NCBI RefSeq assembly: GCF_020819595.1
Contig: NZ_JAJHNP010000013.1
Coordinates: 175,893-239,892 of the forward strand
Reading direction: 5' to 3'
Length of the DNA: 64,000 nucleotides
Source: Streptomyces barringtoniae
GTDB lineage: Bacteria > Actinomycetota > Actinomycetes > Streptomycetales > Streptomycetaceae
Every line of letters begins with the position of its first letter. Position 1 is the stretch's first letter. The notes under the pieces were generated by a model. That model had not been told where the DNA came from and did not search any database. It saw only the letters and a program-made list of their open reading frames with translations. This document shows positions 1 through 9,395 of the stretch, in pieces. The translations under genes and the position numbers were made by a program.

Positions 1-444
1 CGGGGTGCCCTCACGGAAGTGTTCCCCGATGGTACGGGCCTCGTTGTAGGTCCGGGGGTGAAGCGTGGTGATCCGGTAAGGCTCTCGCTCGGACACAACC
101 TTGGGCATGATCACCGGTGCGTTCTTCTCGAGGGACTGACGTTCTTGTGTGATGGATGCCACGGGCGCGATCCGCGCCGGACGTCCGGATTCCGCGGCGA
201 GTGCAGTCGAACGGGCCACCGGCTCGCGCGGCGCGGGCGGTTGCACGATTCGCACCTCTTCATCCCTTTGGGACTGATGTGCGCCGTGCGATTGGTGTGA
301 AGATTCATGCCGTCGGTGATCCCGCTCGGGTTCCGGGTCCAACTCGGGCTCGAAGTCGTCGTCGGGGTCGAATCCGCGGCCGTCGTACCCATCGTCCTCC
401 ACGAGGCCGAGGTAGACCGCCATCTTGCGCATCGCGCCGGCCAT
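1..444 (-). CDS. sepF: SepF, cell division protein (3' end cut by window edge)
   Basis: SepF is a membrane-anchoring partner of FtsZ at the septum. The visible 148 residues start MAGAMRKMAVYLGL, which is the short amphipathic membrane-targeting helix. An acidic linker full of Asp, Glu and Arg follows (about residues 16-95). The globular SepF fold then begins around APVIMPKVVSEREPYRITTLHPRTYNEA. The C-terminal part lies beyond base 1. The position after ftsZ, pgeF and ylmE is the usual actinobacterial order. The reading frame is open to the edge and the start is the first ATG. The family is sure; the full length cannot be seen. Confidence 0.93.
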   Translation of the reverse strand, partial: MAGAMRKMAVYLGLVEDDGYDGRGFDPDDDFEPELDPEPERDHRRHESSHQSHGAHQSQRDEEVRIVQPPAPREPVARSTALAAESGRPARIAPVASITQERQSLEKNAPVIMPKVVSEREPYRITTLHPRTYNEARTIGEHFREGTP

Positions 445-573
445 GCTCTGAGTCCTCCGCTCTGTGGTGGATCGGCTGACGACTGCCAAGTGCCCGCGAT
501 CCACGAGGTCGTTGTGCCCGCTTTTAACGGACATTGACCATATTTTCTGCTGTGGTCCGACTTCTTGGCGACG

Positions 574-1293
574 TTACCCGAGCCTAGGGCGGACTCCGAG
601 TACCGCAGTGCCGACGCGCACATGTGTCGCCCCGGCTGCCACGGCCTGTTCGAGGTCCGCACTCATCCCTGCTGACACCATGGTTGCAGCCGGATGGGCT
701 CGGCGCAGGTCAGTCGACAAATCCACGAGCCGTTCAAACGCCGCCTGTTCGCGTCCCGCGTACTCCCCGGTGAGCGGAGCGACGGTCATCAGCCCGTCGA
801 GCCGCAGTCCCGGAGCCTCGCCGATGAGGTCGGCCAACTCTTCGATTCCGTCCGGCGCGACGCCTCCGCGCTCGCCCCTGCCGCTCGCCCCCGCGTCCAG
901 CGCCACCTGGACGAGGCAGCCCACCTCCCGCCCCGCCCGCACGGCCTCCTTCGACAGGGCCGTGACGAGCCTGGGACGGTCCACGGACTGCACGACATCC
1001 GCGTAACCGACCACGGAACGGACTTTGTTGGTCTGCAACTGACCGACAAAGTGCCATTTGAGGGGCAGGTCCGCACATGCCGCGGCCTTCGGTGCCGCAT
1101 CCTGGTCACGGTTCTCGGCGACATGGCGCACACCGAGTTCCGACAGGATCCGCACATCGCTCGCCGGGTAGGTCTTGGTGACCACGATGAGGGTCACCTC
1201 CTCCCGCTTGCGCCCGGCCGCCACACACGCGGCGGTGATGCGCTCCTCCACTTTCGCCAGGTTTCCGGCGAGTTCGGTCTTACGGTCCGTCAT
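574..1293 (-). CDS. ylmE: YggS/YlmE family PLP-binding protein
   Basis: This is a 239-residue protein of the PLPBP (YggS) family, single-domain TIM-barrel proteins that bind pyridoxal phosphate and act in PLP and amino-acid homeostasis without a proven reaction. Lys40 in the LIVVTKTYPA segment matches the PLP Schiff-base lysine. The family hallmarks HFVGQLQTNK and the late MSAGMSADLEQAV plus GATHVRVGTAVLG phosphate-binding stretch are present. It begins 6 bases after the pgeF stop, so it is co-transcribed with pgeF and ftsZ. A 129-base gap separates it from sepF. Confidence 0.93.
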   Translation of the reverse strand: MTDRKTELAGNLAKVEERITAACVAAGRKREEVTLIVVTKTYPASDVRILSELGVRHVAENRDQDAAPKAAACADLPLKWHFVGQLQTNKVRSVVGYADVVQSVDRPRLVTALSKEAVRAGREVGCLVQVALDAGASGRGERGGVAPDGIEELADLIGEAPGLRLDGLMTVAPLTGEYAGREQAAFERLVDLSTDLRRAHPAATMVSAGMSADLEQAVAAGATHVRVGTAVLGVRPRLG

Positions 1294-1299
1294 GCCCCA

Positions 1300-2060
1300 T
1301 CAGTCCAGCCAGACATAGCCCGCGAGCCGCCCGGTGGTGCGGTCGCGGCGGTACGAGAAGTGGTCGCCCGACTCCAGCGTGCACTCCGGCGACTGCGCCC
1401 GGTCGCACACCCCGAGCCGGTCGAGCTGCGCGTGCACCCCGGCGCTCACGTCGACCGCCGGCGTGCCCCAGCCCGTCTCAGCGTGCGCCGCCGGCTCGAC
1501 GGCCGCCACCTCGGCGCGCATCGCCTCCGGCACTTCGTAGCACCGCCCGCACACGGCCGGGCCCGTGCGGGCGACGATCCGGCCCGGCTCGGCGCCGAGT
1601 TCGGCCATGGCCCGTACGGCGGCCGGGACGACGCCCTTGACCATGCCGGGCCGGCCCGCGTGCACCGCCGCCACGACCCCGGCGACGGGATCGGCCAGCA
1701 GCACCGGCACGCAGTCGGCGGTGAGGACGGCGAGGGCGAGTCCGCGGCGGGCGGTCACGATCGCGTCGACCTCCGGCACCGGACTCCCCCACTCTCGACT
1801 TCGCTCGAGCGGGGGGACCCCCACTCCCCAGGGCTCGTCCACGACGGCCACCTCGGCGCCGTGCACCTGGTTCATCCAGACGACCCGGCCCGGATCGAGG
1901 CCGAGCGACTTGGCCGCGATGTCCCGGTTGGCCCGTACGGACTCCGGGTCGTCGCCCACCGCGCCGCCGAGGTTCAGCTCCTCATACGGAGCGGCGCTCA
2001 CCCCGCCCCACCGGTCGGTGAAGGCGAAGTGCGCGCCGCTCACGTCCTCGCGCGTTCCTA

Positions 2061-2064
<4 letters not shown>
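1300..2064 (-). CDS. pgeF: Peptidoglycan editing factor PgeF (YfiH/YlmD, multicopper-type laccase domain)
   Basis: This is a 254-residue DUF152/YfiH protein. Members have been reported to keep muropeptide composition correct and to act as purine nucleoside phosphorylases or oxidases. Family signatures are VLTADCVPVLLADP, VVAAVHAGRPG and GPAVCGRCYEV, which carry the His and Cys metal ligands. The GTG start overlaps the ftsZ stop (GTGA), implying translational coupling. Residues about 76-93 (WGVGVPPLERSREWGSP) are encoded by a palindromic GC-rich element at 1781-1829 and look like an in-frame insertion into a surface loop ahead of the conserved VDAIVTA segment. The insertion keeps the frame, so the protein is probably functional. 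Confidence 0.92.
1781..1829. repeat. Palindromic mini-element inserted in pgeF
   Basis: The segment reads ggactcccccactctcgact then tcgctcgagcggggggaccc and ends ccactccc. Its core CTCGA-cttcgc-TCGAG is a hairpin flanked by C-runs and G-runs that also pair. From general knowledge, similar CCCCCACTCTCG..CGAGCGGGGGGACC palindromes are dispersed in Streptomyces genomes and often sit inside genes. Here it adds about 16 residues without a frameshift. Confidence 0.6.
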
Positions 2065-3272
<1,208 letters not shown>

Positions 3273-3551
3273 GTCGAAGGCCTCTCGCCTCGAATTACGT
3301 TGTCGCCGCCGTGCGGTGCCCCGCGCCGGGACGACGGATGCCGAATGGGACGGTCCGTAACGCCGACCCGAACCCTAACCCTGAAGTTTAGGGTTACCAG
3401 TGTGTCTGTTCCCTGGAGTCTTCTGAACAGGACACTAAGTCGACAAGTGGCGCCCGTTCAACGAACACGCCGAACCTCCCGTTTTTCTTTTCACCCTATG
3501 TGATCAGCCATAGCAGTGCCCAACCAGGGTGCTGGCCTGCGCTGATGCGCG
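3273..3551 (-). promoter_or_regulatory. ftsZ upstream region with inverted repeat and GACAC motifs
   Basis: This is the only long gap inside the division part of the cluster. Bases 3376-3382 (TAACCCT) and 3390-3396 (AGGGTTA) form a 7-bp stem. An overlapping alternative stem uses 3371-3378 with 3388-3395. GACAC, the motif known for the sporulation regulator WhiA, occurs on the plus strand near 3431 and on the minus strand near 3401. The local base composition is lower in GC than in the genes. Developmental control of ftsZ is established in Streptomyces; the exact sites here are inferred. Confidence 0.5.
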
Positions 3552-4346
3552 TCAACTCCCCGATGACGCAGGGGCGGTGGGAACGCTGACGTCGAAGTGC
3601 CGCGCGCCGGGAGCTGCTTTCATGAGAGCTGCGAGGGTCCGTGCCTTGGCCCGGCCGTTCTCGCTGCTGCCCCACGCGACCGTGCGGCCGTCGGCCAACA
3701 CCAGCGAGATGGCGTCGTAGGAACGGACTTGGACGGTCCGGGTGTCCGCCGCCACGGCGGCCGGCAGTTCGCCCGCGACCCGGACCGCCTCGCGCACCAG
3801 CCGGTCGGTGCCGAAGCGCCGGAAGCTCGCGGCGGCGGAACCGGTACGGGAGACGGACAATTCCAGTGCCGGAACGCCATTCGGTGCCTGCGAAACCGTG
3901 GCGAACCGGACACCTTCGTGGTCGATTTCGACGAAGTCCCGGCCCTTTCGGCTCAGCAGAACCGGAGTGCGCTCGGTCACTTTCAGACCGATTCCATGGG
4001 GCCATGCACGGACCACATCAACCGTGTCAATTCGGGGCAGTTTCCGGCGAAGTCGGGCTTCGATGCCGTCCGTGTCGACCGAAATCATCGGCGCCCCGAC
4101 CGGTACGGCCGCCGCGTCCAGCACCTCGGCGGGGGTCAGCACGCGCGTGCCGGACACCGAGACGTGCTCGACGCGCACCCACGTCGATCCGTACAACACC
4201 CAGGTGCCACCGGCCCCGAGGAGCACGGCGAGCACGGCCAGGATGACGATCGTACGAAGGCGCGCTCTTCCGGGCCCGCGGACGGGCGGCGGGCCGGACG
4301 ACTCCTGCTGGCGTTCACCGCGCTCGGCGGTGGAGGGTCCGGCCAC
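3552..4346 (-). CDS. ftsQ: Cell division protein FtsQ
   Basis: This is a bitopic divisome protein that links FtsL/DivIC to peptidoglycan synthesis. It has 264 residues: a cytoplasmic tail rich in Gln, Arg and Pro, one membrane span at about 31-51 (RTIVILAVLAVLLGAGGTWVLY), a POTRA domain from about 56 (VRVEHVSVSGTRVLTPAEVL), then the beta domain. The start is the GTG giving MAGPSTAERG, 26 bases past the murG stop, with AAAGGG 8 bases ahead. An upstream GTG at 4352 would add two residues. The open frame extends much further upstream but only as a shadow of murG. Confidence 0.95.
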   Translation of the reverse strand: MAGPSTAERGERQQESSGPPPVRGPGRARLRTIVILAVLAVLLGAGGTWVLYGSTWVRVEHVSVSGTRVLTPAEVLDAAAVPVGAPMISVDTDGIEARLRRKLPRIDTVDVVRAWPHGIGLKVTERTPVLLSRKGRDFVEIDHEGVRFATVSQAPNGVPALELSVSRTGSAAASFRRFGTDRLVREAVRVAGELPAAVAADTRTVQVRSYDAISLVLADGRTVAWGSSENGRAKARTLAALMKAAPGARHFDVSVPTAPASSGS

Positions 4347-4372
4347 GCTCACTGCCCTTTCGTCATACGGTC

Positions 4373-5461
4373 CTAACGGCGCGAGGCGATCGCCTCGTAC
4401 ACCATGCCGACGAGCAGCTCGTCGGCGTCCCGGCGGCCGAACTCGCTTGCCGCGCGGGACATCTCGTACAGCCGGTGCGGATCGGCGAGCACGGGCAGGA
4501 CGTTCTGCTGCACCCACTCGGGCGTGAGTTCCGCGTCGTCGACGAGGAGCCCGCCGCCGGCCTTCACCACCGGCTGGGCGTTGAGCCGCTGCTCGCCGTT
4601 GCCGATGGGCAGCGGGACATAGGCGGCCGGGAGTCCGACGGCGGAGAGTTCGGCGACGGTCATCGCGCCCGCGCGGCAGAGCATCATGTCGGCCGCGGCG
4701 TACGCGAGATCCATCCGGTCCAGGTAACTTACCGGGATGTAGGGGGGCATTCCCGGCATCTGGTGCACCTGCGGCAGTTCGTTCTTCGGGCCGACCGCGT
4801 GCAGGATCTGGATGCCGGCCTGCTGGAGCCACGGAGCGACCTGCTGGACCACCTCGTTGAGGCGCCGGGCGCCCTGGGAGCCGCCGGAGACGAGCAGCGT
4901 GGGCAGGTTCGGGTCGAGGCCGAAGCGGTGGCGTGCCTCGGGGCGGGCGGCCGCACGGTCCAGGGTGGCGATGGAACGGCGCAGCGGGATGCCGATGTAG
5001 CGCGCGTCGCGCAGCTTGCTGTCGGGCGTGGAGACGGCGACCCGGGCCGCGTACCGCGAGCCGATCTTGTTGGCCAGGCCCGGGCGGGCGTTGGCCTCGT
5101 GGATCACGATGGGCACGCCGAGGCGCTTGGCGGCCAGGTAGCCGGGCAGGGCGACGTAACCGCCGAAACCGACCACCGCGTCCGCCTTGGTGCGCTCCAG
5201 GATCTGCTCGGCGGCCTTGATGGTGCCGCGCAGCCGGCCCGGGACGGTGATCAGCTCGGGGGTCGGCTTACGAGGCAGCGGCACCGCCGGGATCAGCGCC
5301 AGCTCGTAGCCGCGCTCCGGGACGAGCCGGGTCTCCAGGCCGCGCTCCGTGCCCAGGGCCGTGATCCCCACGGTCGGGTCCTGCCTGCGCAGGGCGTCCG
5401 CGAGGGCGAGCGCGGGCTCGATGTGGCCGGCGGTCCCCCCACCGGCGAGTACGACATGCAC
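4373..5461 (-). CDS. murG: UDP-GlcNAc:lipid I GlcNAc transferase MurG
   Basis: This GT-B fold, GT28 enzyme adds GlcNAc to lipid I at the inner face of the membrane to give lipid II. It has 362 residues. The N-terminal glycine loop GGGTAGHIEPALALADAL is followed by the acceptor-side FGGYVALPG and IVIHEANARPGLAN motifs. The donor domain has SGGSQGARRLN, and the C-terminal CRAGAMTVAELSAVGLPA plus PLPIGNGEQRLNA loops bind UDP-GlcNAc. It starts 6 bases after the ftsW stop, matching the normal flippase/synthase/GlcNAc-transferase order. Length is standard. Confidence 0.98.
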   Translation of the reverse strand: MHVVLAGGGTAGHIEPALALADALRRQDPTVGITALGTERGLETRLVPERGYELALIPAVPLPRKPTPELITVPGRLRGTIKAAEQILERTKADAVVGFGGYVALPGYLAAKRLGVPIVIHEANARPGLANKIGSRYAARVAVSTPDSKLRDARYIGIPLRRSIATLDRAAARPEARHRFGLDPNLPTLLVSGGSQGARRLNEVVQQVAPWLQQAGIQILHAVGPKNELPQVHQMPGMPPYIPVSYLDRMDLAYAAADMMLCRAGAMTVAELSAVGLPAAYVPLPIGNGEQRLNAQPVVKAGGGLLVDDAELTPEWVQQNVLPVLADPHRLYEMSRAASEFGRRDADELLVGMVYEAIASRR

Positions 5462-5467
5462 CGAAAT

Positions 5468-6835
5468 TCACCGCTCTCCGGACGAACGCGCCGCCGAGGC
5501 ACGCCGTCGCATCGTGTTCCATCTCCGAGGCCCCCGCGCACCGCCGGAGCCTCCCGCCCGCTTTCTACCAAAGCGAGGTTGCCGCATCGCAAGCGCCGCC
5601 CGCGCAGCGGGCTCGTCGCGCGCGAAAGCGATCAGCAGCCCGATGGCGAACATGGTCGGCAGCAGGGCGGACCCTCCGTAGGAGAACAGCGGGAGGGGGA
5701 CGCCGGCGATCGGCAGCAGACCGAGCACCGCACCGATGTTGATCACCGCTTGGGCGGTGATCCACGTCGTCACGCCTCCCGCGGCGTACCTCACGAAGGG
5801 GTCCTCCGTGCGTCCGGCCACGCGGATACCCGCATAGCCTAGAGCCGCGAACAGGGCGAGCACCGACAGCGTCCCCGACAGGCCCAGTTCCTCACCGGTG
5901 ACCGCGAAGATGAAGTCGGTGTGGGCTTCGGGGAGTTGGCCCCATTTCTCCACACTCGCACCGAGACCGGAACCGAAAATTCCGCCGGAGGCGAGGGCGT
6001 AGATGCCGTGCACGGCCTGCCAGCAGTCGGCGATCCCCGACTTGGGCTGGGTGGCGCCGATGCAGGCGAGCCGGGCCATCCGGTTGGGGCTGGTCTTGAT
6101 GAGGACGCCGCCGATCAGGGTCGCGACCGTCAGCACCCCGGCGAACAGCCGGGTGGGCGCCCCCGCGAGCCACAGCAGGCCGAACAGGATCGCCGTGAGG
6201 ATGATCGCGGTACCCATGTCGCCACCGAGCATGATCAGCCCGAGCAGCAGGAAGGCGACCGGCACCAGCGGCACCAGCATGTGCTTCCACTGGGTCAGCA
6301 GCCTCTTCTCCTGCTTGCGCGCGATCAGGTCCGCGCCCCACAGCACCAGGGCGAGCTTGCCGAACTCGCTGGGCTGGACCTGGAAGGAGCCGCCCAGGGC
6401 GATCCAGTTCTGGTTGCCGTTGACCGCCATCCCTATCCCGGGCACCTGCACCAGGGCCATCAGGAAGACGGCGGCGGCGAGGATCGGGTAGGCCAGCGCC
6501 CGGTGCAGTTTCACCGGCATGCGGGAGGCCACGAACAGCAGTACTCCGCCCAGCACGGCGGCCAGCAGCTGCTTGCGGAAGAAGTACGACCCCGGCAGTG
6601 ACATCTGCAGCGCGGTGATCTGGGAGGCCGAGTAGACCATCACCAGGCCCAGCACGATGATCAGCACACTGCCGCCGACGATCAGGTAGTAGGCGGTCAG
6701 CGGCCGGTCCCAGGCCTTGCGCGCCCGGCCGTAGAGCCGTTGTACGGGGTTCTCGCTCGAGGGCCGGGCAACGGCGGGACGCGGACGCCGGGACGCCCGC
6801 TGCACGGGCGGCTTTCCGGTACGGCTACTGGGCAT
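5468..6835 (-). CDS. ftsW: SEDS peptidoglycan glycosyltransferase FtsW
   Basis: FtsW polymerises lipid II at the septum together with the class B PBP FtsI. It has 455 residues: a basic Pro/Arg-rich cytoplasmic head (about 1-45), then about ten membrane spans beginning LTAYYLIVGGSVLIIVLGLVMVYSAS. SEDS landmarks are QPSEFGKLALVLW, the long extracytoplasmic loop with LPEAHTDFIFAVTGEELG, and the late PLFSYGGSALLPTM. The ATG at 6835 is preferred because GGAGG lies 5 bases upstream; the GTG at 6847 is part of that ribosome-binding site. A basic tail (RFGRKRAGGSGG) ends the protein. Confidence 0.96.
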   Translation of the reverse strand: MPSSRTGKPPVQRASRRPRPAVARPSSENPVQRLYGRARKAWDRPLTAYYLIVGGSVLIIVLGLVMVYSASQITALQMSLPGSYFFRKQLLAAVLGGVLLFVASRMPVKLHRALAYPILAAAVFLMALVQVPGIGMAVNGNQNWIALGGSFQVQPSEFGKLALVLWGADLIARKQEKRLLTQWKHMLVPLVPVAFLLLGLIMLGGDMGTAIILTAILFGLLWLAGAPTRLFAGVLTVATLIGGVLIKTSPNRMARLACIGATQPKSGIADCWQAVHGIYALASGGIFGSGLGASVEKWGQLPEAHTDFIFAVTGEELGLSGTLSVLALFAALGYAGIRVAGRTEDPFVRYAAGGVTTWITAQAVINIGAVLGLLPIAGVPLPLFSYGGSALLPTMFAIGLLIAFARDEPAARAALAMRQPRFGRKRAGGSGGARGPRRWNTMRRRASAARSSGER

Positions 6836-6903
6836 CGGCGCCTCCACTGAACGTCGACCGTCCCACGCGTCCCTCCCAAGATCCGCCCGGCGGGCGGCCG
6901 GGG

Positions 6904-8325
6904 TCAGGCTTCGAGTCCGCGGACCGCCGCCGCGAACGCGTCACCGCGCTGGTTGTAGTTGGTGAACATGTCCATGGAGGCGCAGGCCGGGGCCAGCAGC
7001 ACCGTGTCGCCGGGCTGAGCGAGCCGCCTCGCCTCCGTCACCGCCTGGAGCATCGCCCCAGTGTCGGTCCGGTCGAGGTCGACCACGGGTACTTCCGGGG
7101 CGTGTCGCGCGAGGGCGTCGCGGATCAGCGCCCGGTCGGCGCCGATCAGGACGGCGCCGCGAAGTCGCTTTGCCGACTTGGCGACCAGTTCCTCGAAGGT
7201 CGCGCCCTTCGCCAGACCACCCGCAATCCATACAATCGACTCATATGCCGCCAACGAGGCTTCCGCGGCATGGGTGTTGGTCGCCTTGGAGTCGTCCACG
7301 TACGCGACGCCGTCGAGGTCGGCGACGTGCTCGATGCGGTGCGCGTCCGGGCGGAAGGCCTTGAGGCCGTCCCGTACGGCCTGGGCGGGCACCCCGAAGG
7401 CGCGCGCCAGGGCCGCCGCGGCAAGGGCGTTGGCGATGTTGTGCGGGGCCGGCGGGTCGATGTCGGAGACCTCGGCCAGCTCCTGGGCGTTCTTCTGCCG
7501 GTTCTCCACGAAGGCGCGGTCGACCAGGATGCCGTCCACGACGCCGAGTTGGGAGGGCGCGGGGCTGCCGAGGGTGAAGCCGATGGCCCGGCAGCCCTCC
7601 TCGACGTCGGCCTCGCGCACCAGGTCCTCGGTGAGCTTGTCGGCCACGTTGTAGACGCAGGCGACTCGATTGCCTTCGTAGATACGGCCCTTGTCCTTGG
7701 CGTACGCCTCCATGGAGCCGTGCCAGTCGAGGTGGTCCGGGGCGAGGTTGAGGACCGCGGCCGAGTGGGCACGCAGCGAGGGCGCCCAGTGCAGCTGGTA
7801 GCTGGACAGCTCCACGGCGAGGACGTCGTACTCCTCGTCCCCGAGCACGACGTCCAGCAGGGAGACGCCGATGTTGCCGACGGCGGCCGTGCGCAGGCCC
7901 GCGGCCTTCAGGATGGACGCGAGCATCTGCACGGTGGTGGTCTTGCCGTTGGTGCCCGTGACGGCCAGCCAGGGCGCCGCGTCGGGGCCGCGCAGGCGCC
8001 AGGCCAGCTCGACGTCGCCCCAGACCGGCACGCCCGCTTCGGCCGCCGCCAGGAACAGCGGCTTGTCGGGCTTCCAGCCCGGCGCGGTGACGATCAGCTC
8101 GGTGCTCTCCGGCAGGGTCGCCCCGTCGCCGAGGCGCACGGTGATGCCGAGCGCCTCGAGCTCCGCGGCCTGCTCACGCGCGCGTGCGTCGTCGCCGTCG
8201 TTGACGACCGTGACACTCGCCCCGCGCGCGTGCAGCACCTTGGCCGCCGGGACGCCGGAGACACCGAGCCCGGCGACGGTGACGTGCTTGCCCTGGAAGT
8301 CGTAGAGCTCCGAGGTGGAGGTCAC
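6904..8325 (-). CDS. murD: UDP-N-acetylmuramoyl-L-alanine--D-glutamate ligase MurD
   Basis: This cytoplasmic Mur ligase adds D-Glu to UDP-MurNAc-L-Ala using ATP. The N-terminal Rossmann part VTVAGLGVSGVPAAKVL binds the UDP. The central P-loop is VTGTNGKTTTVQM. The Mur-ligase NLAPDHLDWH and the C-terminal VAYVDDSKATNTHAAEASL motifs are present, as is the PACASMDMFTNYNQRG end. The GTG start at 8325 overlaps the mraY stop in GTGA fashion and gives 473 residues. An ATG at 8340 (MGSGQVTSTSE) would add five residues but lacks a spaced Shine-Dalgarno. Both are compatible with the family. Confidence 0.97.
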   Translation of the reverse strand: MTSTSELYDFQGKHVTVAGLGVSGVPAAKVLHARGASVTVVNDGDDARAREQAAELEALGITVRLGDGATLPESTELIVTAPGWKPDKPLFLAAAEAGVPVWGDVELAWRLRGPDAAPWLAVTGTNGKTTTVQMLASILKAAGLRTAAVGNIGVSLLDVVLGDEEYDVLAVELSSYQLHWAPSLRAHSAAVLNLAPDHLDWHGSMEAYAKDKGRIYEGNRVACVYNVADKLTEDLVREADVEEGCRAIGFTLGSPAPSQLGVVDGILVDRAFVENRQKNAQELAEVSDIDPPAPHNIANALAAAALARAFGVPAQAVRDGLKAFRPDAHRIEHVADLDGVAYVDDSKATNTHAAEASLAAYESIVWIAGGLAKGATFEELVAKSAKRLRGAVLIGADRALIRDALARHAPEVPVVDLDRTDTGAMLQAVTEARRLAQPGDTVLLAPACASMDMFTNYNQRGDAFAAAVRGLEA

Positions 8326-9395
8326 TTGTCCGCTGCCCATCCTGCATAGAAGAGGCCCAGTCCGACAATCACACAGATTCCCTGGATGATCCAGAACCGG
8401 ACCACCACCAGGACTTCGGACCAGCCCTTGAGTTCGAAGTGGTGCTGGAGTGGTGCCATCCGGAAGACGCGCTTGCCGGTGAGCCGGAAGGAGCCGACCT
8501 GGATGACGACCGACATGGTGATGAGGACGAACAGGCCGCCCATGATGGCCACCAGCAGCTCCGTGCGGGAGAGGATGGCCAGACCGGTGAGCACACCGCC
8601 GAGGGCGAGCGAACCGGTGTCGCCCATGAAGATCTTCGCCGGCGAGGTGTTCCACCACAGGAAGCCCAGGCAGGCGCCCATCAGCGCGGAGGCGATCACC
8701 GCGAGGTCGAGCGGGTCGCGCACCTCGTAGCAGGCGGCCGGGTTGGTCAGGGTCTGCGCGTTGGCACAGGACTCCTGGAACTGCCAGACGCCGATGAACG
8801 TATAGGCGCCGAAGACGAGCACGGAGGCGCCGGTGGCGAGGCCGTCCAGACCGTCGGTGAGGTTCACGCCGTTCGACATCGCGAGGATCATGAACAGCGC
8901 CCAGACGACGAACAGCACCGGGCCGATCGTCCAGCCGAAGTCGGTGATGAAGGACAGCTTGGTGGAGGCCGGGGTGTTGCCGCGGGCGTCGGCGAACATC
9001 AGGGACAGCACCGCGAAGGAGATGCCGACGATCAGCTGGCCTGCCATCTTCGCCTTGGCCCGAAGACCCAGCGAACGCCGCTTGACGATCTTGATGTAGT
9101 CGTCGAGGAAGCCGACCAGGCCCATGCCGAACATCAGGCCGAGGACCAGGATCCCGGAGTAGGTGGGCGGGTAACCGGTGATGAGCTTGCTCAGGAAGTA
9201 CGCGGCGATCGTCGCCAGGATGAAGGCGATGCCGCCCATGGTCGGCGTACCGCGCTTGCTGGCGTGCTCACGCGGGCCGTCGTCACGGATGTACTGGCCG
9301 TAGCCCTTGCGGGCGAGGAGCTTGATCAGCAGCGGGGTGCCGATCAGCGTCAGGAAGAGGCCAATGACTCCTGAGAACAGGATCTGCTTCATCAT
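8322..9395 (-). CDS. mraY: Phospho-N-acetylmuramoyl-pentapeptide transferase MraY
   Basis: This is an integral membrane enzyme that moves phospho-MurNAc-pentapeptide onto undecaprenyl phosphate to form lipid I. It has 357 residues and about ten membrane spans. The catalytic and signature loops are visible: GFLDDYIKIVKRRSLGL (Asp-Asp pair), MSNGVNLTDGLDGLATG, and GDTGSLALGG followed by LQHHFELKGWSE. The start ATGATG overlaps the murF stop (ATGA); the second ATG at 9392 is equally possible. It is tightly packed between murF and murD, so it is translationally coupled to both. Confidence 0.98.
   Translation of the reverse strand: MMKQILFSGVIGLFLTLIGTPLLIKLLARKGYGQYIRDDGPREHASKRGTPTMGGIAFILATIAAYFLSKLITGYPPTYSGILVLGLMFGMGLVGFLDDYIKIVKRRSLGLRAKAKMAGQLIVGISFAVLSLMFADARGNTPASTKLSFITDFGWTIGPVLFVVWALFMILAMSNGVNLTDGLDGLATGASVLVFGAYTFIGVWQFQESCANAQTLTNPAACYEVRDPLDLAVIASALMGACLGFLWWNTSPAKIFMGDTGSLALGGVLTGLAILSRTELLVAIMGGLFVLITMSVVIQVGSFRLTGKRVFRMAPLQHHFELKGWSEVLVVVRFWIIQGICVIVGLGLFYAGWAADK

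Noticed and set aside
3371..3395. AACCCTAA/TTAGGG segment as a telomere-like sequence
   Set aside because: Single short inverted pair, not a repeat array; Streptomyces telomeres are unlike this and the site is mid-chromosome.
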